DNA from: Ciceribacter sichuanensis
GTDB taxonomy: Bacteria > Pseudomonadota > Alphaproteobacteria > Rhizobiales > Rhizobiaceae
DNA length: 64,000 nt
Direction of reading: 5' to 3'
NCBI RefSeq assembly: GCF_024055605.1
Contig: NZ_JAMXLX010000008.1
Span: 131,501-195,500, forward strand
In this document: one piece after another, positions 52,940-60,954 of the stretch
Position numbering within the stretch: the stretch's first letter is position 1
Layout: each line of letters opens with the position of its first letter
Notes under the pieces: model-generated
What the model was told of the DNA's origin: nothing
Database searches by the model: none
The model's input: the letters and a program-made list of their open reading frames with translations, nothing else
Position numbers and translations under genes: made by a program

Positions 52940-53066
52940 TTGGTTCCTCTTGGTTCAATGTTGCGTTTCAGGGAAAGGGTGTACTGGATGCGCGACAGAG
53001 CGCTTTTTGAGACAAGAGCATCCGTCAAAGGCGTCCATGACTGGGCCAGAGCAGGCCCCAGGTCCG

Positions 53067-53305
53067 TCAAGCCTTGGAGGCCGTGACGCCGTTAAGGGCG
53101 GCTATCGCCTGCTCCGGCAATTCGAGCTTCTCGGCGGCCCCGCAGATGACAACTAAGGACTGCTTCACGCTGCTGGGAGGGCGCTTGCACGATCTCTTGG
53201 CGGGCCGAAGACGTCGTTGCCGACAAGCTGCATGCCTCCATAGCCGACCCGCCTCATGTCACGAGTACGCAGCTTAAAAGCCGCTATCCAATCGTCGTTG
53301 CTCAT
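53067..53305 (-). pseudogene. Aldo/keto reductase remnant with large internal deletion
   Basis: From the ATG at 53305 the frame reads FKLRTRDMRRVGYGGMQLVG and FGPPRDR, the start of an aldo/keto reductase, then stops after about 50 codons. Downstream, GAAEKLELPEQAIAALNGVT and stop (53069-53067) match the C-terminus of the same family in another frame. Roughly 200 central codons, including the catalytic Asp-Tyr-Lys-His, are missing. CCAGGAGA precedes the start. The divergent TetR gene was probably its regulator. Confidence 0.75.
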
Positions 53306-53376
53306 GACAAATCTCCTGGCGTTGATGTCTTTTTGGAATTATGGGAAGGAATATTTGGTTTTGGAATTCGCGTTTC

Positions 53377-54003
53377 ATGAGCGTAGTCAAAGAGGCTCTA
53401 AGGCCAAGAAAATCACCGGTCCAGAGCCGATCAACGGCCACTATCGATGCGCTGCAAGCCGCTGCCATTCAGGTTTTGGCGCGGTACGGCTTGAGCGGAA
53501 CGACGACGACACGGATCGCCGAGCGCGCAGGGACATCGATCGGGAGCCTTTACCAATACTATCCGAACCGTGATGCCCTGATCGCAGCCGTCCTCGAGAG
53601 ACACCTCAACGCAATGGCTGACGCCATCGATGAGGCCTGCCGCCAACAGAAGGGCATGCGGGTTGCCGAAATGGCTTCCTCTCTCGTTTCTGCGTTTCTC
53701 GCAGTGAAGCTCAGTGATCCAGTGCAGGCAAAAGCCTTATACGCGGTCGCATCGGAAAGGGGTGGGCCTGAACTTGTTGCACGCGTATATTCGCGGACGG
53801 TGGAGGCCATTGCATCCATGATCGCAAGCGCCTCGGACGCGTCTTTTGCCGATCCATCCTTGAGCGCAGCGATCGCGTTCGATGCAATGGCAGGGCCCGT
53901 TCGCTCGGTGTTAGAAGGCTACACGGCCAATGGAGTTCAAGACAGCCTACACCTCCATCTGGTCCGCCTCGTCACTGCATATCTTCAGACCTTTCGGGTG
54001 TAA
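53377..54003 (+). CDS. TetR-family transcriptional regulator
   Basis: A 208-residue regulator from the ATG at 53377 (MSVVKEALRPRKSPVQSRST); an upstream ATG at 53341 gives a hydrophobic, unlikely extension. The helix-turn-helix is AAAIQVLARYGLSGTTTTRIAERAGTSIGSLYQYYPNRDAL. It faces the aldo/keto reductase remnant, so its original target is probably dead. TTTGGAATT occurs twice (53333, 53358) in the intervening region. Confidence 0.88.
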   Translation: MSVVKEALRPRKSPVQSRSTATIDALQAAAIQVLARYGLSGTTTTRIAERAGTSIGSLYQYYPNRDALIAAVLERHLNAMADAIDEACRQQKGMRVAEMASSLVSAFLAVKLSDPVQAKALYAVASERGGPELVARVYSRTVEAIASMIASASDASFADPSLSAAIAFDAMAGPVRSVLEGYTANGVQDSLHLHLVRLVTAYLQTFRV

Positions 54004-54236
54004 TTTCTGTTTGAGGGGCACTATCGGCAAGTGCGGGCGGCCTCTGAACCAGAGCCTGCCTCGCAAGCCCCTAGGATCTCTGTCCGCGCAGCTCAGCCAC
54101 CTGTGGTTGTGGGCCGTCATTGGACATTGGCGAAATCGTCCTCGAACTGCGCCTTGGTCTTGCAAGCCTTCCGCCAAGAGCGAGCCGACGTTTTCCCCAG
54201 ATCGGCCCAGTGAAGACATTGGCAACACGGTTACAC

Positions 54237-55370
54237 CTACTTGCCCGAGATGCCGCCGAAGAGCGCGACCACGCTGCCAGGGGCATCGTCGCCAAAAAAA
54301 CGACTTAGGTTTTGCGCTGTCTGATTTGCAACTTCGGTGCTTCTGGGGAAAAGGCTTTTCTCATAGTTCGCAAGCGCTGCTTCCACATCGTTGGGTGACG
54401 ATACGAGGGCTATTGCGAGTTCCGTGCCGTCATAGAGGGCAAGGTTTGCACCTTCGCCCGCAAACGGCGACATCAGATGCGCGGCATCTCCGAGCAATGT
54501 CACGCCCGGCACTCGTCGCCATTGGTGTCCGACTGGCAAGGCATGGATCGGACGAAGCACAGGATCGGTCTCGCCATCTGTAATGAGGGCGGTGAGCGCG
54601 GGAGCCCATCCTTCGAATTGCACTGCGATTTGAGCCAGGCCCGCTTTGGGGTCGGTGAAGTCTATGGACTTCGTCCATTCCTCCGGCTTGGTCAAAGCCA
54701 CATAGGTATGCAGCGTTCCGTTCGCATAACGGTGTGCGAGGATGCCCCGACCCGGAGCGATGGCCATCAATGTACCGCTGCCAATCGCCTCCGCGCTCGC
54801 ATTATGGCGCGTATCGCCATCGAAAAGCAGCGTTTCTATGAACGAGATGCCGGAGTAGACAGGCTTGGCATCAGACAGGAGCGGACGAACTTTCGACCAA
54901 GCGCCATCGGCACCCACGAGCAGGTCGGTGGTAACGGTGGAGCCATTGACGAAAGCGACCTCATGGCGGCCGGTGCCGAGCGGGGTTATCAACTTGACCT
55001 TGTGGTCCCATTTGATCGTTTCCGGAGGAATGGAGTCGATCAGCATGTTCCGAAGATCGCCCCGGTCGATTTCAGGGCGATGGGTGCTATGATCTCCGGG
55101 ACTGTCGAACAGAACATGTCCATTCCTGTCGACGACACGTTTTGCATCCTCGCCGGGGCGAACGAGCTCGAGAAAGGTCTCGTAGAGCCCCGCAGCCCTC
55201 AGGGCAATCTGACCGTTATAGTCGTGGATATCGAGGAGGCCGCCTTGTGGTCTCGCGTTTGCGGAGGCTTCGGCCTCGTAGATGATTGTGGGGATGCCAT
55301 GAAGGTGAAGGACACGTGCGAGTGTCAGGCCACCAAGACCGGCACCAATAATCGTAATCGGGGTTTGCAC
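54237..55370 (-). CDS. FAD-dependent monooxygenase, TetX-like
   Basis: A 377-residue class A flavoprotein monooxygenase from a GTG at 55370 after AGGAG. FAD motifs: [15 protein letters not shown] (residues 7-21), the DG motif [11 protein letters not shown] (about 153-162) and [19 protein letters not shown] (about 294-312). [10 protein letters not shown] near residue 40 and the PFAGEG ending are as in TetX-type enzymes that hydroxylate tetracyclines, but the family also oxidises other polyketides and aromatics. Substrate unproven. It stands alone. Confidence 0.88.
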   Translation of the reverse strand: MQTPITIIGAGLGGLTLARVLHLHGIPTIIYEAEASANARPQGGLLDIHDYNGQIALRAAGLYETFLELVRPGEDAKRVVDRNGHVLFDSPGDHSTHRPEIDRGDLRNMLIDSIPPETIKWDHKVKLITPLGTGRHEVAFVNGSTVTTDLLVGADGAWSKVRPLLSDAKPVYSGISFIETLLFDGDTRHNASAEAIGSGTLMAIAPGRGILAHRYANGTLHTYVALTKPEEWTKSIDFTDPKAGLAQIAVQFEGWAPALTALITDGETDPVLRPIHALPVGHQWRRVPGVTLLGDAAHLMSPFAGEGANLALYDGTELAIALVSSPNDVEAALANYEKSLFPRSTEVANQTAQNLSRFFGDDAPGSVVALFGGISGK

Positions 55371-55500
55371 TAAGCGCTCCTATTGAACATAGGCACCGAA
55401 CGCCCCAAGGCGCTGATGACTATTTTCGCCCAATCATGTCGGGCGGCTGTTTCGGGAGACGCTGGCCAGCAAGAGCATGAGGCCCGGTTGGCGTGTGCGC

Positions 55501-55527
55501 GGCCGCCACACTGTGGCGGCCGTTTTT
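55501..55527 (+). terminator. Orphan intrinsic terminator
   Basis: GGCCGCCA / TGGCGGCC with a short loop followed by GTTTTTCG. No intact rightward gene precedes it, so it probably outlived a deleted gene. Confidence 0.6.
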
Positions 55528-55592
55528 CGCGACGAAAGGTCACTATAGGAGAAGGTCAAAAAATGCAATGCCACACTTGGTCTTGGCCGTTT

Positions 55593-55742
55593 TCAGACTT
55601 GGCGGCCAGTGACCGCATATGGCGGATGTCCTTGTCGTGTCGGCTCGCGCACCGGCGGCCCACCCCGCTCTGTCCAGGTAAGAGAGAAGTCACCTGGACC
55701 GTTGGCGTCAATCGCCCAGACAAGCGTACCGTGCCCATGCGG
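55593..55742 (-). pseudogene. Fragment of an HWE-type histidine kinase ATPase domain
   Basis: The minus-strand frame contains GTLVWAIDANGPGDFSLTWT followed by ERGGPPVREPTRQG, matching the last strands of HWE-family sensor kinases (WxE-GGPPV-PPTRRGFGS). The sequence then departs from the family and stops. Nothing corresponding to the dimerisation or sensor domains is nearby. Confidence 0.55.
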
Positions 55743-55749
55743 TTGTAAA

Positions 55750-55947
55750 ACCGGACAGACGCCCACCAAGGCCATCGAGCAGATGCACCCTGGGGCCGTT
55801 CGCCTGATGATCGAGGAGACCCGTCATCCCATGGGCCAGATTGCGCGGGAAAGTGGTTTCGACGATCTTCAGCGTATGCGCGATGCGTTGATGCGCTAGT
55901 ATGGACAACCGCGCCAGACGATCCGGCGGCTTGCGAGAGCCGCCTGA
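55750..55947 (+). pseudogene. C-terminal fragment of a GlxA-type AraC regulator
   Basis: The frame TPTKAIEQMHPGAVRLMIEE, TRHPMGQIARESGFDDLQRM, RDALMR is interrupted by TAG (55897-55899) and continues YGQPRQTIRRLARAA to TGA at 55945-55947. This is the second helix-turn-helix of GlxA-like AraC proteins; the rest of the gene is missing. Confidence 0.65.
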
Positions 55948-56328
55948 GGCATCAGCCCGCCTACGGCGGAACGATAGTAGATGCCGATGTTCATACCGTG
56001 GACGAATCGTCCTTAGTGGTTGATCCCCCTACGGGTTAACCCAATACCTGAGCTATAACCTCAGCGAAAAGGCCTTTAAGCGGGGCACGGCCTCAGGCGT
56101 CAATTTTTTTGGTGAAGATCACTGCCTCTTCTGATTGCCGAGTCCGAATTCTCCTCCCACCTGCTTACAATCCAACTGCCAAACAACAGCACTATTGATG
56201 TGCTGCAGAAGCAGATCGCTTGGTTGGAGAAACGAAAGGCCGCATCGGATGCAGCCCTGTCAATCTTGCGGGCAAGGTGGACTGGATCAAGGCGGGCAAG
56301 CCTGACGACGCATCCGCCTTGAAGACTA

Positions 56329-57354
56329 TCAGTGCTGAAGCGCATGTAGTTCGGCCAGCCCTTCCTCCCTTGATATTACCGGTTCGTATCCGAGTTCGCG
56401 CCTGGCCTTGCCGATATCCAACGAGACTTCCACCGCAGAGGTGGCATAGGCCTGCCTTGTCAGTGGTGGAACAATCCTACCGACGGAGATTGCCGCAAGA
56501 ATGTCACCGATGATGGCCACGGTACGGACGACGGCGCGCGGCACGCTCTTATCCGGAATTTGAAGCCCTTGCGTATCAAGGAGCCCCGACACGATTGTGC
56601 GGAAGGCGACCGGCGCGCCATCCGAAACGAAATAGACTTCTCCACCCCGTCCATGGGCAAGCGCGAGTTCAACGGCGTTGCAAAGATTGCCGATATGGGT
56701 AGTCGAGGTGAGATAGGTGCCGCCGCTGATCCAGGCAAATTTGCCGGATTTTACCGCTTCGGTGATTGCTGGAAGTGCCGTCGTGTCATCCCGCCCCCAG
56801 ACGAAACGCGGGCGCAGGACGACGACGGCAAAATTGTCTGCATTGGCGGCAAGCGCGATGCGCTCGGCTGCCGCTTTCGTGCGCGAATAACCGCCGGCCG
56901 GTTTCAGCGGCAATGGCGTGCTCTCATCCACGTTGACGAGCGCCCTGCCGGTGGCGAGAACGGATTCGGTGCTCAGATGAATGACCTTGCGAATACCGGC
57001 GCGGTGAGCCGCCTCCATGACCGCACGGGTGCCATCTTCATTGACGCGCCGCTGCCTATCCGTGGCGGGTCCGTGGTCGGTGTCTGCCGCCGCATGGATC
57101 AGCGCATCGCAGCCGGCCATGGCCTCAGAAAGCGCATCGTCGAACAGTTCGCCACGGACCTGAGTGGCTCCCAGAGAACGCACCAGTTCCGCTGACTTGT
57201 CACTGCGCGCAAGAGCCTTGATTGCGACCCCGCAGGCGGCAAAATGCCGGATCAGATTACGGCCGACATAGCCGCTGCCTCCGGTCAGAAAGATCTGTTG
57301 AAACGGAACGAGTTTATCCGTGGCCGCGGCCTGTGCGGCATTGCTCTTAGTCAT
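56329..57354 (-). CDS. NAD-dependent epimerase/dehydratase family protein
   Basis: A 341-residue extended SDR from the ATG at 57354. Motifs: LTGGSGYVGRNLIRHF, LIHAAADTDHGPATD, HLSTESVLATG and the catalytic YSRTKAAAERI. The arrangement resembles 3-beta-hydroxysteroid-dehydrogenase-like or dihydroflavonol-reductase-like members that act on lipids or aromatics. It lies 28 bases downstream of a TetR gene in the same direction, so it is probably under that repressor. Confidence 0.88.
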   Translation of the reverse strand: MTKSNAAQAAATDKLVPFQQIFLTGGSGYVGRNLIRHFAACGVAIKALARSDKSAELVRSLGATQVRGELFDDALSEAMAGCDALIHAAADTDHGPATDRQRRVNEDGTRAVMEAAHRAGIRKVIHLSTESVLATGRALVNVDESTPLPLKPAGGYSRTKAAAERIALAANADNFAVVVLRPRFVWGRDDTTALPAITEAVKSGKFAWISGGTYLTSTTHIGNLCNAVELALAHGRGGEVYFVSDGAPVAFRTIVSGLLDTQGLQIPDKSVPRAVVRTVAIIGDILAAISVGRIVPPLTRQAYATSAVEVSLDIGKARRELGYEPVISREEGLAELHALQH

Positions 57355-57382
57355 GTCATTCACCTGATGTCTTTTGGGAGGA

Positions 57383-57967
57383 TCAGTCCGCCGCGATATC
57401 GGGAAGATCGCTCTCTCCCGGTTGCGTCGTCACGAGCCAGTTGATTTCGCGTAGAAGCCTGTCGCGCTCCTCACGGGGAAAGTGATGGAAATCGAGATGC
57501 TCGAGGAATTTCAGTCCCTCAAGCGCCAGATAGGCGAGAAGCGCGCCCCGCGCAGAAGCGGATGTCTCCATTATGCGCGCTATGGTGCGGGCCTGGTTCT
57601 CCTGCATCTTCAAGCGCAGCGTGGCATCGAGCGCGAGGGCCGCACTCAGGTTAAGCGCGACGGCTCTGAATTCTTCCGGCGGCGGCGCTGCGGCAGCAAG
57701 GATACGACCACGGATTGCCCTGTCGTCAGGATCGGCGAGCTGTTCCTCGATCCCGAAATGATGGGCATTGTCTCGTTCAAACGCGCGGTCCACGACGGCC
57801 TCGAGCAGAGCCTGCTTCGACTTGTGATCATAGAGCACGCTTGCCTTGTTGATGCCCGCTTCCTTGGCAACGGCATCGATGGTCAGGTTGGCCGCGCCAT
57901 CCCGCCCGACAACCCGTTCAGCGGCATCAAGCACCGCCTGCTGGTCGATAACACGTTTCCTGCCCAC
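57383..57967 (-). CDS. TetR-family transcriptional regulator
   Basis: A 194-residue regulator from the GTG at 57967 (GRKRVIDQQAVLDAAERVVG); the longer frame would start inside the operator. The helix-turn-helix is LTIDAVAKEAGINKASVLYDHKSKQALL. The C-terminal domain (TetR_C-like, RAVALNLSAALALDATLRL) is complete. It heads a two-gene unit with the epimerase-like gene and should be autoregulated through the adjoining palindrome. Confidence 0.9.
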   Translation of the reverse strand: MGRKRVIDQQAVLDAAERVVGRDGAANLTIDAVAKEAGINKASVLYDHKSKQALLEAVVDRAFERDNAHHFGIEEQLADPDDRAIRGRILAAAAPPPEEFRAVALNLSAALALDATLRLKMQENQARTIARIMETSASARGALLAYLALEGLKFLEHLDFHHFPREERDRLLREINWLVTTQPGESDLPDIAAD

Positions 57968-57979
57968 TGTGCGCCATCT

Positions 57980-58011
57980 GATTATTTCCAACCAGATGGT
58001 TATAAATAATC
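57980..58011. promoter_or_regulatory. Long palindromic operator of the TetR-epimerase unit
   Basis: A 32-base imperfect palindrome with outer arms GATTATTT / AAATAATC and inner core AACCAGATGGTT; 26 of 32 positions are symmetric. It ends 13 bases before the TetR start. Confidence 0.7.
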
Positions 58012-58086
58012 AGCGGCTGTAATGTCAAGCCGACGAACAGGCATTGAAAGCCCGCACTTGGCGCCACGCTGCCGTGGCCTCCGCCT

Positions 58087-58108
58087 TGAAGGGATATGAA
58101 CCGGCGAC
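58087..58108. repeat. Second copy of a 22-base dispersed repeat
   Basis: TGAAGGGATATGAACCGGCG plus two bases differs at two positions from 45149-45170. Both copies lie in gene-poor gaps next to regulators or remnants. Its nature is unknown. Confidence 0.4.
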
Positions 58109-58130
58109 GCCCCACCGCACTGCGCGCGCT

Positions 58131-58252
58131 CTAAACTCCTAGCCTTACTCCATCTTTCGAAGGCGACAGGTTGATCCGCGGAGCATATTCGAGGCTGAAC
58201 TGAATTGGACTTTCATAGCCTGCATCGAATGCTGTGGGCGTGCCACTGCTTC
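58131..58252 (-). pseudogene. C-terminal fragment of an AraC regulator
   Basis: The minus-strand frame reads TAFDAGYESPIQFSLEYAPR and ends at TAG (58133-58131). FDAGYESP-QFS-EY is the second recognition helix of AraC_N-type regulators. No N-terminal part exists upstream towards iolB's end. Confidence 0.6.
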
Positions 58253-58292
58253 AACGTAAAAAGATTTGTCATCCCCGTACCACCTGGCTCAA

Positions 58293-59090
58293 TTACTTCA
58301 TCAACCACTCATGATCCGCATCGGCCTGGAAGCGCCATGCACGGCGCGGCCCTGCCATCACGTTGAGATAATACATCTCGTATCCGTAGGGCGCCCCACA
58401 GGGATGATGACCACGAGGAACAAGCACGACATCGTGGTTTTTCACTGCCATCGTCTCATCAAGAGACCCGTCTTCCGTGTACACCCGCTGGACGCCGAAG
58501 CCCTGGGGTGGATTGAGGCGATGATAATAGGTCTCCTCAAGATAAGTGATGCGAGGAAAATCGTCCTCGTCGTGTCTGTGGCTGGGATAGGACGACCAAT
58601 GACCTGTGGGCGTGAATACTTCCGTCACCAGCAGGCTGTCGCAGTAGTCCTCGGCCTCCATGGCGATGTTGTTGATATAGCGTGCATTCGAACATTCGCC
58701 GCGCTGGGTAAGGCTAATACCATCAGGGCCGATGCGGCGGGCGGCACGGCCGCCCCTTCCTGGTGCCAGGCACACAGCGGTCGTGCAGTCGGTCGTCGCT
58801 TTCGCCTCCCACTGCGTTCCGTTCGGAACGTAAAGGCAATGAGGCGGCGTCTTCTCGAACACGTCCATGCGATCGCCAAGCTTGCCCCAGTCCTTATCCG
58901 CAGCGGTAAAGATCGCTTTTCCCTCCACCATCACCAGGATCGCTTCCATCGCTCCGGTGGACTCGGTGGCGCTCTCCCCGGCCCGCAGACGGTAGAGCGA
59001 GAAGCCGACATAGCGCCATCCTGCCCCGGCCGGCGTGATCTCATGGATCTTCCCATGGTCACCGAAAGGCTTGCGAATGAGATTTGCCAT
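58293..59090 (-). CDS. iolB: 5-deoxy-glucuronate isomerase IolB
   Basis: A 265-residue bicupin enzyme converting 5-deoxy-D-glucuronate to 5-dehydro-2-deoxy-D-gluconate in myo-inositol catabolism. Diagnostic segments are PPHCLYVPNGTQWEAKATTD, VTEVFTPTGHWSSYPSHRHDEDD with the metal-binding histidines and glutamate, EETYYHRLNPPQGFGVQRVY and VPRGHHPCGAPYGYEMYYLN. It is the last gene of the operon, 20 bases after iolD. Confidence 0.95.
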   Translation of the reverse strand: MANLIRKPFGDHGKIHEITPAGAGWRYVGFSLYRLRAGESATESTGAMEAILVMVEGKAIFTAADKDWGKLGDRMDVFEKTPPHCLYVPNGTQWEAKATTDCTTAVCLAPGRGGRAARRIGPDGISLTQRGECSNARYINNIAMEAEDYCDSLLVTEVFTPTGHWSSYPSHRHDEDDFPRITYLEETYYHRLNPPQGFGVQRVYTEDGSLDETMAVKNHDVVLVPRGHHPCGAPYGYEMYYLNVMAGPRRAWRFQADADHEWLMK

Positions 59091-59110
59091 GGACTACCCT
59101 TTCCCTGTCG

Positions 59111-60952
59111 TCAGTTCATCAGACGCTGGAGCGCACGATTGGTGTTGTAGCGGGCACGGGCCTTTTCGAGGCGCTCCGGCCCACCCACCTGCGGCACCGC
59201 AACGTCCCACCAGTACCCGCCCGCGCCCGTGCCGCTCACGGCCTCGGTGTCGATCACGATGACGGTCGGTTTGGTGCGCCCCCGTGCCGCGACGATGCGC
59301 GCTTCGAGATCGGCAATGCCTAATGCCTTTTCGGCGTGGGCGCCCATCGATGCGGCGTGTGCGACGAAATCGATCTCCGGCTGCTCCTCGATATTCGAGT
59401 CCTTGTACATATTGTTGAATTCGGCGCCGCCACATTCCTGTTGCAGCCGGTTGATGCACCCGTAGCCGCGGTTGTCGGTCAGCACGACCGTGAAGGGCAC
59501 GCGCATCATGACGGCGGTGACGAGTTCGGAATTAGCCATCATATAACTGCCGTCGCCGACGAAGCAGATAACCTCCTTGGACGAGTCGGCCAAGCGGATC
59601 CCCATCGCGCCCGCCACTTCATAGCCCATGCAGCTATAGCCGTATTCCATATGGTAGCCATTGCGGGCGGATTGCCATAGAACCTGGAGCGCACCGGGCA
59701 TTGTGCCGGCGGCACACATCGCCACCGTGTCGTCCGTTGCCATGCGTTGCACCGCGCCGATGACCTGCGCATCGCTTGGCAGCATGTCCCCCTGCTCGTC
59801 CGCAGGGGCAGCGGTTACGGATTTCACCGTTTCCAACCAAGTGGCCCGGCTGCCTTTGTCAGGGGCGGGCGCGCGATAATCGCCAAGCCCGCTAGAAATG
59901 CGTTCGAGCGTCAGCTTGGCGTCACCGACCACACCGATAGCGCCATGTTTGACGGCATCGTAGCCATGCAGATTGATGCTGAGGAGACGGCAACTGTCGT
60001 TGCCGAACAGCGTCCACGACCCCGTGGTGAAATCCTGGAAGCGCGTGCCGACGCCGATGACCAGATCGGCCTTGCCGCACAGCCGGTTGGCGCAATCCGA
60101 ACCAGTGACGCCGGGAGAGCCGAAGTTCAGGTCGTCGCTCGCCGGGTTGGCGCCCTTGCCGGCCTGCGTTTCCACGAAGGCGATGTCATGTCTGCGTGCG
60201 AAGTCGGCGAGCACCTGTTCGGCGCCGGAATAGAGCACACCGCCGCCGGATACAATCACGGGCGCCTTCGCCGCGCGGATCATGCGGATCGCATCTTCGA
60301 CCTCGCTTGCGTCGGCTTCCGGGCGGCGGATGCGCCAAATCCGGGGTTCAAAAAAGGCGACCGGCCAGTCCCAGGCCTCGGACTGAACGTCCTGGCAGAA
60401 GGCCAGCGTCACCGGGCCGCAATTGGCCGGATCGGTCATCACGCGCAAGGCGCGTGGAAGAGCCGTCAGAAGATGTTCCGGCCGCATGATCCGGTCGAAG
60501 TACCGGCTGACGGGACGGAAGCAGTCATTGGCGCTGACTGTGCCGTCGTCGAAATCCTCGATCTGCTGAAGCACGGGATCGGGACGGCGGTTTGCGAAAA
60601 TGTCGCCGGGGATAAGCAGCACCGGCAGGCGGTTGACATGCGCCAAAGCAGCCGCCGTCACCATATTGGTCGCGCCCGGACCGATTGAAGAGGTGACGGC
60701 CATGGCTTTCCGGCGGCGCTTCTGCTTGGCATAGGCTATCGCAGCATGCGCCATCGTTTGTTCGTTCTGGCCGCGCCAGGTCGGCAGCTTTTCGCCGATA
60801 CCGTGCAGGGCCTCTCCCATGCCTGCGACATTACCATGGCCGAAGATAGCCCAGACACCCTCGATGAACCGCTCCCCGTCCTCGTTCATCTGAACCGAAA
60901 GCCAGCGGACCATGGCCTGCGCTGCCGTCAGGCGAGTAGTTTGTCTCGTCAT
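59111..60952 (-). CDS. iolD: 3D-(3,5/4)-trihydroxycyclohexane-1,2-dione hydrolase IolD
   Basis: A 613-residue thiamine-diphosphate enzyme that opens the ring of the inositol-derived dione to 5-deoxy-glucuronate. The start is the ATG at 60952, eight bases after GAGGAG at the end of iolC. Visible features: MAHAAIAYAKQKRRRKAMAV (PYR domain), SSIGPGATNMVTAAALAHVN, and the ThDP motif CFVGDGSYMMANSELVTA. Length and motifs are those of IolD. Only two bases separate it from iolC. Confidence 0.95.
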   Translation of the reverse strand: MTRQTTRLTAAQAMVRWLSVQMNEDGERFIEGVWAIFGHGNVAGMGEALHGIGEKLPTWRGQNEQTMAHAAIAYAKQKRRRKAMAVTSSIGPGATNMVTAAALAHVNRLPVLLIPGDIFANRRPDPVLQQIEDFDDGTVSANDCFRPVSRYFDRIMRPEHLLTALPRALRVMTDPANCGPVTLAFCQDVQSEAWDWPVAFFEPRIWRIRRPEADASEVEDAIRMIRAAKAPVIVSGGGVLYSGAEQVLADFARRHDIAFVETQAGKGANPASDDLNFGSPGVTGSDCANRLCGKADLVIGVGTRFQDFTTGSWTLFGNDSCRLLSINLHGYDAVKHGAIGVVGDAKLTLERISSGLGDYRAPAPDKGSRATWLETVKSVTAAPADEQGDMLPSDAQVIGAVQRMATDDTVAMCAAGTMPGALQVLWQSARNGYHMEYGYSCMGYEVAGAMGIRLADSSKEVICFVGDGSYMMANSELVTAVMMRVPFTVVLTDNRGYGCINRLQQECGGAEFNNMYKDSNIEEQPEIDFVAHAASMGAHAEKALGIADLEARIVAARGRTKPTVIVIDTEAVSGTGAGGYWWDVAVPQVGGPERLEKARARYNTNRALQRLMN

Positions 60953-60954
60953 GT

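Larger units (their letters stand above)
55371..56328. other. Gene graveyard between the TetX-like and epimerase genes
   Basis: About 950 bases without an intact gene. It contains a terminator-like hairpin, a kinase fragment on the minus strand and an AraC C-terminal fragment on the plus strand (listed separately). The rest (55950-56328) shows CTGAG / CTCAG and other short repeats but no coding signal I trust. Confidence 0.6.

Noticed and set aside
54004-54236. Minus-strand frame ending with an acidic KTKAQFEDDFANVQ tail
   Set aside because: Too short and without a start or recognised family; could be a remnant but cannot be supported.
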